Source: Rhizomys pruinosus
Taxonomy: Eukaryota; Chordata; Mammalia; Rodentia; Spalacidae
Length of the DNA stretch: 64,000 nucleotides
Assembly: GCA_009823505.1 (NCBI GenBank)
Contig: VZQC01000263.1
Coordinates: forward strand, 1,133,201 to 1,197,200
Reading direction: 5' to 3'
Below, piece after piece: positions 1 through 10,399 of the stretch. The notes below the pieces were generated by a model. That model did not search any database. It saw only the letters and a program-made list of their open reading frames with translations, and was not told where the DNA came from. Positions within the stretch are counted from its first letter, which is position 1. Each line of letters begins with the position of its first letter. The translations under genes and the position numbers were made by a program.

Positions 1-910
1 CTTTTGGTGTCATATTTGTCCAATCAAAAGCCATAAAGGTTTTCCTCTAGAAAGCCCTACAGAGTTAAGTTTTATATTTATGAACATGATCCATTTTTTA
101 TTTTTTATTTATTTATTTTTATGTGTATGAATGTACTGTCTGCATGCAGGTCTGTGCACCCGTGTCTTGCAATGCCGCGGAGGTCAGAAGAGGGTCTCAG
201 ATTCCCCTGGAACTGGAGTTAAAGGCGGTTCTCAGCCGCCATGTGGGTGCTGGGGATCGAACCCGGGTCCTCGAGCATGATCCAGTTTTAAATTAGTGAT
301 ACTTTATTCAGTTGAAGAACCATTGGGTGATCAATAATGTTGTTCAGCATTCTGAATGAATTGTTGAGGTGTGGATCTATGCATGTGTGTGTTTATGTGG
401 TAATGGAATGCAGTTGTCTCAGAACTATTTAATGAAGATTATTCTATGTCCAGTGACTTGTTTTTATGACATTGGTAATCAATTTATTGTATATGTGGGT
501 CTGTTTATTGACTCCATTCTACTCAGCTTGTCTTTCTTTAAAGTTAATACCACATCTTTTTAAGAGTGACAAGAATTGAAGTCAGGTAATATGAATATTC
601 AAATCATCTCTTTTTCCTCAAAACTGTTCATTTAGTCTACTTTCTTAAGTGCATATGAATTTTATCATCAATGCTCCTATAAACAATCTGCTGGATTTTA
701 ATTGGAATTACATTGAATCTATAGACCATTTTGGAGAAAAAAACATTTTTTGCAATCATATCTTCTGATCAATGAATATGGTAAACAGGCTACTTACACA
801 GGTCTTTTATCATCTTAGCAATATTTCACAGTATTCATTGTACTGTGGTATATATACAGTAAGATTTGTTCCTTTGTGTTTCATAGTGTTTCATTCTATT
901 ATAAAGGTAC
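1..910 (-). mobile_element. Ancient L1 fragment, antisense ORF2 3' part
   Basis: The plus strand reads like the complement of the 3' half of mammalian L1 ORF2 and nearby sequence. Landmarks are 'cttttggtgtcatat' near the start, 'gaagtcaggtaat' near 580 and 'ggaattacattgaatctat' near 705, in the order expected for antisense L1. It is interrupted by a B2 at 94-275 and shows no long open frame, so it is a dead copy. Family assignment is from recognised phrase order, not an alignment. Confidence 0.7.
94..275 (-). mobile_element. B2 SINE, 5'-truncated
   Basis: Complement of a B2 with its T-rich tail complement at the left and 'gatcgaacccgggtcct' at the right. The pol III head (the 'ctctccagcccc' end) is missing. 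A 9-bp target-site duplication, catgatcca, flanks it at 85-93 and 276-284, so it inserted as a truncated copy into the L1 fragment. It lacks the 17-bp internal duplication seen in other B2 copies here. Confidence 0.93.
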
Positions 911-1055
911 TTTTTTTTTTTTTTTTGGTCTTTTTGAGACCAGTTGGGTCTTTAGTCCCAGCTGGACTGGAGCTTGCTATGTAGACCAGGCTGGCCTTGA
1001 ACTCACAGAGATCTGCCTGCCTCTGCCTAGGATAACAGGCGTGCACCACCATGAT
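911..1055 (-). mobile_element. B1 SINE
   Basis: Antisense B1: poly-T, then a diverged 'tttttgagac' start, 'gtagaccaggctggcc', 'cctgcctctgcct' and 'gtgcaccaccatg'. It follows the L1 fragment directly and has lost part of the segment before 'aggataacagg'. Confidence 0.9.
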
Positions 1056-1068
1056 AAATGTACTTTTT

Positions 1069-1224
1069 ATTTTTTTATTATTTATTTATTTATTTATTTT
1101 TTGTCTTTTTGAGGCAGGGTCTCCCTATAGTCCCAGCTGTCCTGGAACTCACTCTGTAGACCAGGCTGGACTTGAACTCACAAAGATCCGCCTGCCTCTG
1201 CCTCCCAAGTGCTAGGATTAAAAT
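1069..1224 (-). mobile_element. B1 SINE with TTTA-rich tail, 5'-truncated
   Basis: Antisense B1 preceded by a TTTA-rich tail (about 1,069-1,100). It ends at 'gctaggatta', before the usual B1 head. Flanking duplication aaatgtacttttt at 1,056-1,068 and 1,225-1,237 marks an insertion independent of the B1 just upstream. Confidence 0.9.
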
Positions 1225-1274
1225 AAATGTACTTTTTAAAAGAAAGAGTGTAGCCCAGGCTAACCTCAAGTGCT

Positions 1275-1345
1275 CTCTCTCACTTTCACTGTCTCTGTCT
1301 CTTTGTCTGTCTCTCTCGTTCTCTCTCCCTCTCTCTCTGTCTCTT
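1275..1345 (+). repeat. CT-rich simple repeat
   Basis: Imperfect run of CTCTCT and CTGTCT units. It gives a low-complexity Ser/Leu frame with no other coding signal. Confidence 0.9.
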
Positions 1346-1455
1346 GTGGGTCCAAATGCATATCCAGGAATAAGTACATGTATATGTGTATGTAAGCATG
1401 TAGAAACCAGAATCTCCAGTGAGATTCCTTAGGAGCCATCCTCCCTGGTTTTTGA

Positions 1456-1540
1456 GGGCTGAGAATATAGCTTATGGGTAGGGTACTTGCCTAGCATGTG
1501 TGAGGCCCTGAGTTCAAACCTCAGTACTGAAAACAAACAC
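1456..1540 (+). mobile_element. ID-type (tRNA-derived) SINE
   Basis: Matches the ID/BC1 pattern: 'gggctgagaatatagctta' (A-box side), 'cttgcctagcatgtgtgagg', then 'gagttcaaacctcag' (B-box-like), ending in an A-rich stretch. It is diverged from the ID consensus, so probably old. Confidence 0.8.
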
Positions 1541-1560
1541 CACCCCTTAAAAAGACCTCC

Positions 1561-2215
1561 TTCAATTCTGTGACAAAACATTCTGACCAATTCCAACTTG
1601 GGAGGAAAGGGTTTATTTGGCTTATATCTCCTGGGTTCATCACTTAGGGAACCCAAGGTAGGAACTTGGGGCAGGAGCCTGGAGGCAGGAGCTGAAGAAC
1701 AGGCCATGGAAGAATGCTGCTCACTGGCTTGCTCCTCTGGCCCACATTCAGCCTGCTTTTTTTTTTTTTTTTTTTTTTTTTTTATTTATTTCGGTATGTG
1801 TATTGAATATCTGTACTGTGTGATGGCCGTCTGGAGCCCCGTGTCGTGCAAATGCCGAGGGAGTACGAAGAGGGTCTCGGATTCCCCTGGAACTGGAGTT
1901 CTCCTGGAACTGGAGTTTCAGACGGCTCTCGGCCGCCAGTGTGGGTGCTGGGGATCGAACCCGGGTCCTCTGCAAGAGGCGGTCGGCGCTCTTAACCGCT
2001 AGGCCATCTCTCCAGCCCCCAGCCAGCTTTCTTATACAACACAGGACAGCTTGCCTAGGGGTGGTACCCACCAAGTGGGTTGGGTCCTCCCATATCATTC
2101 AACAATCAAGAAAAATGCCCCAAATCCAGTGGCTGGTCTAATGGAGGCAATTCCCTAGGTGAGGCTCCCTCAACCTAGGTCTGTCAATTGACAACTAAAG
2201 CTATCCAGCACCTAG
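1561..2215 (+). mobile_element. Rodent interspersed repeat family A, split by a B2
   Basis: Begins with 'ctgaccaattccaacttgg' and continues with 'aggcaggagctgaag' up to about 1,756. After the B2 it resumes at 2,031 ('tttcttatacaacacagg', 'aagaaaaatgcccc') and ends near 'gtctgtcaattgacaact'. The same family occurs at 36,442-36,830 and, reversed, at 53,175-53,573. I recognise it as a common rodent interspersed repeat (possibly the URR1-type hAT-derived group), but the family name is uncertain. The two halves matter: they show what lies on each side of this B2 insertion. Confidence 0.65.
1757..2019 (-). mobile_element. B2 SINE with internal duplication (copy 1 of the repeated block)
   Basis: Full-length antisense B2 with a long poly-T tail, the 17-bp internal tandem duplication (two 'ctggaactggagtt' units in a row) and a complete head ending 'ctctccagccccc'. 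The duplicated target is cagcctgcttt-like (1,749-1,756 and after 2,019). The mid-part (about 1,795-1,875) has scattered small indels relative to the matching copy at 11,843-12,050. Confidence 0.93.
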
Positions 2216-2372
2216 GTTTCTGGGGGGTCAAACGTCGGTCCTCCTGTTTGCGTGGCAAATACTTTACCACTGAACTATTTCTTATAGCCTGGTCTCAAAC
2301 TCTTGCTTCTCTGCATCTGCCATCCGAGCGGGATTGCAGGTGTGTGCCACCACAACCGGCGCATGGGCTAAA
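2215..2372 (-). mobile_element. B4/RSINE1-like composite SINE (ID part plus B1 part)
   Basis: Antisense ID-like head ('cctcctgtttgcgtggcaaa') runs into a B1-like part ('ttgcaggtgtgtgccaccac'). The cleaner copy is at 12,240-12,397. This arrangement is typical of old rodent B4/RSINE1 elements. Confidence 0.6.
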
Positions 2373-2399
2373 TTTCAAATGTTAATCTCCTGCTAAACA

Positions 2400-3480
2400 T
2401 TGATTTTTTTGTGTATTTGTCTTGTTACATGCAGCTTCATTAACTCTATTAATAGTTTGGTGTTTGTTCTGTTTTTGTCCTGTAGATGCAGTAGAAAGAT
2501 TCACAGAGGTAATCACACTATGTATATAGCTAAAACCTTCCGTTGCCTTCTTTGAAATGCACATGCTCTTTCTTTTCTTCACCTAGCAAGCTCAGGTGCC
2601 ATGCAGCTATGACAGCAGACGCCCCTGCTGTGTTTCCTTCCCATCTGTACCTTGGTTTCATCCTTCAGTATAGTGCTAGCTGCATGTTTCTCTCGAGTAC
2701 CGTCACCAGGCTGAAGGACAGTTCTCTTTATCATTGTCAAGTTGAACATTGTGAAATTTACTTTATAAAATTGAGAATGGGCGGGGCTGGAGAGATGGAG
2801 CAGCGGTTAAGAGCGCCGACTGCTCTTGCATGGCCGGTTCGATTCCAGCACCCCACATGGCGGCTAAAGAATGCAATCCTTTAACCTCCAGTTCAGGGGA
2901 ATCTGACGCCCTCATCAGACCTCCAGCGCTTGCATGACACAGGTGCACGAGACTTGCTGACAGACAGGAGAAGTAACTCATACACATTAAAAAAAAATAA
3001 ATAAAATAACTAAATAAAAATTAAAAACAAAAATAATAATAAAAAATAAAATTAGAAAAGGATATTGTGGAATGCATCAGTTGCTTCTTCTGCATCTATT
3101 CAAGATGACCATGATGTTTTCCTTTTCACTAATATGTAAATGACTTTGGTTGATTTTTAATTGTTAAATGAACATGGGGCATTGCTGGGATGAATGAGCC
3201 CACTTGGTGACGATGAGAACAGTATGCCTTTGTAATTATTGCTTAGAAAATTTAGTTAGAAAAACATTTCATAAGACTGATTGTCTGTTTGTTTTCTAAG
3301 TTCTGGCCTCATAGAATTAATGTTTACTTCTTTAATATTATGAAGAGTCAGGGTCATTCAGTCCTCAAATGATTGATTGACATAATTCACCTGTGACACC
3401 ACGAAGGCTCCCAGCTTTTCATCCTGTAGATATTTTCAAAGGGGCACTTAATTTCTCGTAATATAATTCAGAAAGTTATT
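2400..3480 (-). mobile_element. Antisense L1 ORF2 fragment (copy 1)
   Basis: Antisense L1 reverse-transcriptase region, recognisable by 'gctgggatgaatgagccc', 'ctggcctcatagaattaatg' and the A/T-rich spacing between them. A B2 is inserted at 2,783-3,050. The matching clean copy is 12,400-13,460. Confidence 0.65.
2783..3050 (+). mobile_element. B2 SINE (copy 1), error-laden
   Basis: Sense B2 head 'ggggctggagagatgg' with an A-rich tail. Several small indels relative to the clean counterpart at 12,789-13,040, for example in the head-to-middle part. No internal 17-bp duplication. Confidence 0.9.
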
Positions 3481-3539
3481 TGGATTATCTTTTTTAAAAT
3501 TTTATTAAATTATTTTTTATGTTATGAGTCTACTGTCTG

Positions 3540-4461
3540 CAAGAAAGAAAGATGGTAAGGAAATGTAAAAAAGGGGGGGGGGGGGTGCATAAAGGCGAGA
3601 GGCTGGTTGGTCGGGAGGATAGCAATGGGCAGCGTCGGGGGGGGGAAGGAGGGGGGGAGGTGGCAGAAGGAGGGGGGGCGCAGTGGGAAAGCAAAGGGGA
3701 AAAAAAAATTGAAAATTACGGCCCGGTGGTCATACAGAGAGTTAAAGGGGGGATGGTTACAAAAATTAGGGGCGAAAGGGGGTGGGGAAAGAAGCCGTGA
3801 AGAGAGAATGGAAGACCAGGGGATAGTGGCGGCAGTGTGGGGACAGTTAGCGGGATGGGGAATCAAAACCTGGGTAACAGTCTGTAAGATGCAGAGTCGG
3901 CGCTCTTAAAAACGGCGAGGTATAATCGTCAGTACACAGATCGTCTCAACCATCCAAGCCGGAGAATATTTTGAATAGTTGGGGAGTTGGAAGTGGAAGG
4001 GATAGGTTTTCGAAGAGTAAGAACAGAATATTTGTAATAAATTTTGTTGTGTTCAACCTAACAGGGTAAAAAGGACGGGGTAAAATGTGAGCACTGTTCT
4101 AAATGGGGGAGGGGAGGGGAAAGAACTATGTGACACGGAAGAGCTATAGACAATAGCGCGTTTACCTTTTAAAAACAAAATATTAAATTTTTCGGTTAGG
4201 CCATCGGGATCATTGATTCAGGTAGGTATAAATAAAAGGGGTTTGGTATTTATGGTCTAAATTGTGTATATATGTAACATATACACATATACATGTAGTG
4301 TCTGCTTCAACGTGTTGAACGTCGGGGCGTACACAGCGCCGCGGGGGGCCGCGCAGGGGGGGGGGGGGGAAAAAAAAAAAAAAAAAAGCGGGGTGGGGGG
4401 GGGGGGAGGGGGGAGTGAGGGAGGGGAGGGGGGGAAGGGGGGGGGGTGTTATGGGGGGGGN
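3540..4461. other. Corrupted G-rich sequence ending in an N
   Basis: From 3,540 the match to 13,510 onward degrades. Recognisable crumbs remain: 'aatcaaaacctggg' and 'gtcggcgctctta' near 3,862-3,907 match a B2 head, and 'gaatattttgaatag' near 3,962 resembles 13,690. Between them lie G homopolymers (about 3,574, 3,639, 4,357, 4,390-4,460), nearly all on the plus strand, and an N at 4,461. The open frames here are low-complexity Gly/Arg/Lys and not genes. I read it as low-quality contig-end sequence. Confidence 0.7.
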
Positions 4462-5399
4462 ATCATTTTTAAAATCATTATCTTATCATGAATAATCAGA
4501 AGAGCTATAGGCATAGGAATGGAATGCTAGTAAAAGGCAAGTTTCTCCTCCCAGTCCCTGGCAATGTGGACGCAGCCTGGACCCATCAGGCTCAAACCAC
4601 AAAGTCTGGAAATCAGATCTCAGTTGTCCAAGGGGCTAGCTAGGATAACTTGCATCTGCCACTTCCTCTTAGGACCTTGCATGCCCCTCTACACCCTTAG
4701 ATGCTACACTGCCCGTCCTGGGTGCCTGACAGAGAGCAGCAGCCAGTGGTGCAGATTCTCTCCCATGGTCTAGGAAAGCACCTAACGTGGCCAAATAAAT
4801 GTACTCATTGTCCGAGGTGCACCAGAAGAGCCGAGCGGTAACGCCCTCGTCAGTCCTGCCATGGCCGCAACTGACTTGGATCGTAAAAGGGCAGACAACA
4901 AGCCGCCGATCACTGCATGTGTACCATATTCGCAGAACCGAGCACTTACCTACTGCTGCTCCACACACTGTCTCTGCTAAAGGGATCTGCCTTGCTGGTC
5001 TGCCTTGTGGCCCCAGCTGTCGTGTTTAAGTTACACTCTCCCTTGAGGCCACCCTAAAGACAATCTATTTCCAGGCTACCTTACAGCAATATCTCGTATA
5101 CATCTCTATGCCACTCTGGCCCTCAACACAACTTGACCAATATTTGAAAATCCACCCCCTAACAGGAACAGGCAGTATAACTCTCATCGAGACTACCGAT
5201 TACATCCACCGTTCCTGTGCCACCCATTCTCAATAAACTACGGTAGATCAGAATTTCACTGACTTGGTTCTCATCCTATTATTGGCCCACTTGACTCACC
5301 CTCTCCATAAGTCTCCAGACCGGACCACGTCCTGTCGGAAGGCCAGGACAGGACAGAGTGCCACCCTCCTCCAGCAGGAGCCCATGGTGCCAGGCACTC

Positions 5400-5880
5400 T
5401 ACTGTAACATGAAGCTCTGAGGTTTCTACTCCTAGTGTACTGACAGTTGTAAAATCACCACAGACCACGATTGGCTCAAATCGTCACTTCTTACGGTGCT
5501 GGAAAGGCACGCGAAAGTCCAAGATCGACGACAATCAGTGATAGGTGGTTCGTCTTTTCTGCGGATGCAGCAGAATTCAGGATATTAGAGGCTTCCTGGA
5601 CTGTGCAGCAGGTATTAGAGTTCAGGCTTCCTGCAACCATACACACGAGCACTTTTTGATGCTGTACCCACCGATCGAAAAATAAAGAGTGAGGAGGAAG
5701 GCTGATGACCTTCTGTCTCCTCTTACAGGCTTAGATGCACCAAGGAGTCCAGCCTCATCACCTCTACACATCCCCCAGCCCACCCTCGAGGCACCAGACA
5801 AAAATTGGCACCATCAGTTATGGGGTTAAGGTTTGAGCCAATTGTATTCGAATGGAACACACATATTTGTCACGCACAGC
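5400..5880 (-). mobile_element. MLT1-like MaLR LTR remnant (left-arm copy)
   Basis: Noisy complement of the LTR-like sequence at 18,056-18,440, with added small insertions relative to that copy. Confidence 0.55.
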
Positions 5881-6803
5881 TCATCCCCTCCGTGCTAGTA
5901 GATGAGAGTGGGGAGAACTGCTCTCTGAACCGTAGCATTCCTTACCTAGTTAGCAAAGGAACTCTCATGCAACAGAACCTGCAATTGCCTTTTCCTCATC
6001 TGCGAGACGTCTCGAAGTCAAGCCTGACTGGCGGTGTGGTGCCAGGTTGTGTCGGGGAGGTGGGCATAACTGCCGTTCCTTTGCACACACAAGAAGTTTC
6101 ACATTCACTATCTCCTTTAATTAACACACTGCACTCTGAACTAGGGTAGGGCCTGTACTTTTATTCAACGAAGGAAATTTGGGTGTGGAAAAGAAACGTT
6201 GCTTTCCAAAGTCTGAACAGGTAACAGCAGAAGAGCTGGACAGTACCCACTTTAGCAGAAGATGCCACCTCTCTCTCACCACGCATGCTGTCAAACATAC
6301 CCAGCCCAAGACCCAGGACTGGGACCAGGCCTGAGACTATCAGATAAAGCACAATCGACCATGCTATGGCAAGCAGGCTTGCTTGAAAAACGAATATTTG
6401 TTCCAGTTGGGAAATCAGTATAACAGTCCATAAAACATACATGTGAACCTTTAGCTCAAAACCCCATCATCATGCGACAGGCTGTGAAGGAGTTCCCAAG
6501 AGATCAGGGTGGATGGAGAGCATCCTGGCTCTGGGATGTTGAGAACACAACGGCACCTCCAGCAGCCCCAGGCATTCTTCACAAGGACTTTCACCTCAGA
6601 GTTAGCCAAACACTTTCAATGGCAATGGTAAGCAGTTTATCACAGCCTCACCATTGGGCTCACACAAACAGACGTGGTGGAAATGGGGAATTCCTACCTA
6701 CCACAGATAAACCCTGAGCCCGTCTGTTTTTATGCACCCTTAAAAATCAGCTGGTTAGTAAAACAATAAATTAATTTCAAGTGTGGTGCAAAACATAACT
6801 GGA

Positions 6804-7016
6804 GGGGCTGGAGAGATGGTTCAAGTGGTTAAAATCACCACGCTGCTCTTGCACGTGGACCGTTGTTGATTCCCAGCACCACACATGCGCATAAAACCAG
6901 TCTTTAGCAGCATGGTGGCAACGGCTTTAATCCTAACACTCAGGAGAGCAAGCAGCAATGATCTGCTGTGAGTTCCAGGCCCACTGGGACTATGGGGACA
7001 CTGGCTCAAAAAACGA
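6804..7016 (+). mobile_element. B2-B1 composite SINE (left-arm copy)
   Basis: B2 head 'ggggctggagagatgg' through about 6,908, then B1 sequence ('catggtggcaacggctttaa' onward) and an A-rich end near 7,000. It mirrors 16,930-17,141 and is noisier. It is a duplicate of that locus, not an independent insertion. Confidence 0.75.
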
Positions 7017-7019
7017 AAG

Positions 7020-7900
7020 CATTCTCATTGAAAATGTTAGCTGCCACAAAAATCATAAAGAACTATTAAAAAAAAATGTTACCTGGGATTTTTGCTTCTG
7101 GACAGACCAGAATATCAGAGTCCAGATCTGCCCTGAAGCAATTAAAACAGAGCACAGGAAAGGACATTTTTGAAACAATGGGCCACAGAGAGAGAGAGTA
7201 TTCTAGAAAGAACTGACACGGCTGGAGGTGGCCGAACTGGAGAAAGGGTTGAGCGTGCATGGAGGGTGACTGGCCGAGTTGCCAATTCTCTGGCAAGGGT
7301 TCTGAGTTTTAGGCAGCAGGGGTTGGGAGACAGAGCACGAAGAGCTACCAAGAAGCTACTCAAGCCCAGACCCAAGGGACAGAGGACGAAGCACCCAAAG
7401 AGGCAGATGGCAGGACCACCACACCCACAGCTGTCACTAGACGTATAATCAACAGCTCATCCCTCAGAGCCGCAAAGTCACAGCTTCACAAGATGGACGA
7501 GTAAGCGATGCTCAGAGACTTTGTTAAGGTGGACGTACTTTAGTATTGTCCCGTCCCCGCAAAATAGAAAAAGTAAACCTTCTTCGGCTCTAAGTAGGTA
7601 AACCTCTATGGTGAAGAGCGCACTGGCAGATTTAACAGCCGCGACAGAAGACCATGAAGCAGATGGAGACTTGGAGATCTGACAGAGCACCCAAAATAAG
7701 AGGATGGACCAGGAGTGTTAGTGACGGCTGAGGAGCACCCTCCTCGGAGACCCAGTCCCCAGGGGAAAGGTTAGAGGAACATGAACAACAACACCTGAAA
7801 GAACAACGTCCAAAGGTTGATAAAAGTGATACTCATGTTCAAGATACTCAATGGACCAATACTAGAAATTGAAGACAACTTCAAGGCACATCAATCAAGT
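7020..7900 (+). other. Unidentified block (left-arm copy)
   Basis: Complement of about 16,040-16,880. Only short frames with stops are present. See the cleaner right-arm copy. Confidence 0.4.
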
Positions 7901-7949
7901 TTCTTAAAATCACTGAGACTATATATGTGATGTGTGTGTATCCTAGGTA

Positions 7950-8002
7950 TAATTATATTATATAATTATATATATATATAATATATATATATATATAATC
8001 TC
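7950..8002 (+). repeat. AT microsatellite (left-arm copy)
   Basis: Imperfect (AT)n tract, counterpart of the shorter AT tract at about 15,960-15,985. The length differs between the arms. Confidence 0.85.
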
Positions 8003-8117
8003 CTGAGCAGTCCAATAGGCAATACTACTATACAGGGAACAAAGCACAGAAGTACTTCTTTTGGAAAATTCAAGTTAAAATGAAAAGGTATAGTTTCTTA
8101 GATACTTATAAAAGGCA

Positions 8118-8362
8118 GGGCTTCGGGCTGGAGATGCCTAGCGGTTAGAGCACCGGACCGCTCCTTACAGAGGACCCGGGTTCATCCCCAGCAACCACAT
8201 GCGGCCGAGAACCATCTGAACTGCCAATTCCAGGAGAACTCCAGTTCCAGGGAATCCGAGACGTCTTCTGACCCTCCGCGGCATTGCACGACACGGGTGC
8301 ACAAAAAACAGCATAAATAACAAAAAAAATAAAAAAAATAAAATAAAAAAAAAAAAAAAAAG
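8118..8362 (+). mobile_element. B2 SINE (left-arm copy)
   Basis: Sense B2 with the 17-bp internal duplication and a long A tail, directly upstream of the Rps2 copy. Mirror of 15,583-15,835. Its short complementary frames are SINE noise. Confidence 0.9.
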
Positions 8363-8392
8363 GCAGAGGACTTCTTCCTTGGGAAATACCAA

Positions 8393-9310
8393 ATGGCGGA
8401 TGAAGCCGGCACTGCAGCGGATAGGGCCCAGGGACCCGGGACCCGGTCTTGGGAGGCCGTGGCGGCTTCCGTGGAGGATTTGGTAGGGATCTCCAGGGCG
8501 TGTGTCGGCCATGACCGGGATGTAGCGGTCGGGCCGCCGGCTCGTGGAGGCAAAGCTGAAGACAAGGATGGTCCAGTCATCAAGCTGGGCACCTGGTCCA
8601 GACATGAAGATCAATCCCTGGGGGAGATCTACCTGTTCTCCCTACCTATTAAGGAATCTGAGATTATTACTTCTGGGAGCATCCCTTAGGATGTTAAAGA
8701 TCATGCAGTGCAGAAGCAGACCTGAGCTGGCCAACGGACCAGTTCAAGGCTTTTGTCGCCATTGGGGCTAAAAGGTCATGTTGGTCTGGGTTTTAAGTGC
8801 TCCAGGAGGGAGCCAATCGCAATTCGAGGTGGCCATTCCATTCTTTCATTGTACCTGTGAGAGGTACTAGGGAAACAAGTTGGCAAGCCCACACACTTCC
8901 CATGCAAGGTGACAGGCGCTGTGGCTCTGTACCTGGTGCGCTTCATCCCTGCCCCCAGAGGTACTCCATTGTCTCTGCTCCTGTGCAAAAGTTGCTGTGA
9001 TGGTGGTATTGATGCACTGCTACTCATCAGCCCAGGGGCTGCACTGCCACCCTGGGCAATTTGCCAAAGCCAACCTTTCATGCCATCTCTAAGACCTACA
9101 ACCTGACTCCGATCCTTAGAAAGAGAGTCTTCACCAAGTCTCCTATCAGGAATTCACTGACCACTTGTGAAAACCACACCAGAGTCTCAGTCACAGAGGC
9201 CAGGCTCCAGCTGTGGCACTACTAGAGTTTTTTTTTATGGAATAAAAAAGTGAGGTGGTGTCAAAGTGGAGAATCAAGGACCTTCTCTAAGTGAAGAAGT
9301 CTGTTTAAAA
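8393..9310 (+). pseudogene. Rps2-ps: Rps2 processed pseudogene (left-arm copy)
   Basis: Intronless sequence related to ribosomal protein S2 (uS5). It starts ATGGCGGATGAAGCC and keeps 'LPIKESEI'. The later part, matching the [16 protein letters not shown] region of uS5, is broken by frameshifts. The two TAG codons of the right-arm copy recur (TACTAGGGA near 8,865; CCTTAGAAA near 9,113), so the copies share one origin. It carries more indels than the 14,588-15,549 copy, including in the Gly/Arg-rich N-terminus. It ends near 'agtctgtttaaaac'. Confidence 0.92.
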
Positions 9311-9319
9311 CAAAAGGAC

Positions 9320-9720
9320 AGAGGAAAGTACCAATCTGAATTCTATGCCCAATAAAACAGAGTTTCAACAAAGGAAGTGAAATAAAACCTTTCAAGGCAT
9401 TAAAGAATCTGTCACCAACAGGCCTATGCTTGAGAAAACATGAAAGGATTTTAAGGCAAAGGAATTATTCCAAATCAAGTCTGGATCTACTCAAAGAATG
9501 TGCAGCAGTCAATAGAAATGGAAAACAGAAAACAATAGAGAAAATATCAAAAAAATCAAAGATGGCCATTGAGATATAAAGCTATTGAATCTCTACCCAC
9601 AACGATCAAGACAAGTATCCAAATTACCACGTCAGGAATGGGAGAACCACTGCTGTAGAGCCACAGAGATACAGAGGATTTCAGGTGTTATGAACAACTC
9701 TATTCCAATATAGTTGACAC
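9320..9720 (+). mobile_element. L1M-like ancient L1 3' fragment (left-arm copy)
   Basis: Contains 'ttctatgcccaataaaaca' followed by 'ctgtcaccaacaggcctatg', a phrase order seen in old L1M 3' regions. Counterpart of 14,160-14,585. Assignment is from memory of the pattern. Confidence 0.45.
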
Positions 9721-9734
9721 TGAAATAATATTGG

Positions 9735-9873
9735 GCGGGGATAATCAGGCATTGTGATGCACACCTTTATCCCAGCACTTAGAAGGCAATGCTTCTAAGT
9801 GTGAGGTTCAGGCCAGCCTAGTCTACTAAGTGAGTTCCAGGCCACCTGGGCTACAGGAGACCTGTCTTTAAAA
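9735..9873 (+). mobile_element. B1 SINE (left-arm copy)
   Basis: Sense B1 with a short local duplication around 'cacttagaaggcaatgcttc'. Mirror of 14,006-14,144. Confidence 0.8.
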
Positions 9874-9882
9874 ATAATAAAG

Positions 9883-10130
9883 GGCTGTAGAGATGGCTAA
9901 GCGGTTAAGAGCGCCGACCGCTCTTAGAGGCCTGGTTCATCCCAACAGCACATGGCAGCGCGGAACTCGTGAAATCCAATTCAGAGAACTCCAGTCCAGG
10001 GGAATCTGTCGCCCTCTTTCTGACCTCTGTGCATTGCACAACACGGGTGCACAGACGCTACATGCAGACAGTAATTCACGTACACATACAAAATAAATAA
10101 ATAAATTAAAAAAATAAAAAAAAAAAAAAA
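9883..10130 (+). mobile_element. B2 SINE (left-arm copy)
   Basis: Sense B2 'gggctgtagagatggctaag' with A-rich tail, mirror of 13,747-13,991 and missing several bases relative to it. Confidence 0.88.
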
Positions 10131-10153
10131 AAAAAAAACTAAAAAAATTTCCT

Positions 10154-10385
10154 GGGGCTGGAGAGATGGTTCGAGTTAACAGCGCCGACTGCTCTACAGA
10201 GATCCAGGTTTGTTCCCAGCACCCACATGGCAGCTAAGAACCATTCTTAACTCTAGCTCAGGGGAATCCGACGCCCTTTCTGACCTCCGAGGCATGCACG
10301 ACACAGGTCACCAATTACTGCAGGACAGTAATCTCATACTACTATCTTCAGATACCAACTTGATTATTATGTTTGATATACTACG
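10154..10385 (+). mobile_element. B2 SINE (left-arm copy), degraded
   Basis: Sense B2 starting 'ggggctggagagatgg'. The 3' half is garbled compared with the mirror copy at 13,461-13,688. Confidence 0.85.
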
Positions 10386-10399
10386 GAGAGCGGGGCCTT

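Larger units (their letters stand above)
1797..3540 (+). repeat. Forward copy 1 of the repeated block
   Basis: Matches 11,843 to about 13,510 in the same orientation, and the complement of about 10,380-11,820. It holds B2, family A 3' half, a B4-like SINE (about 2,215-2,372), antisense L1 and a B2 (2,783-3,050). Differences from the third copy are mostly scattered one- to few-base insertions and deletions. Past 3,540 the match decays into corrupted sequence. Confidence 0.85.

Noticed and set aside
3550..3910. Gly/Arg/Lys-rich frames on the plus strand and Pro/Phe-rich frames on the minus strand
   Set aside because: They run through corrupted G-rich sequence; no biological frame.
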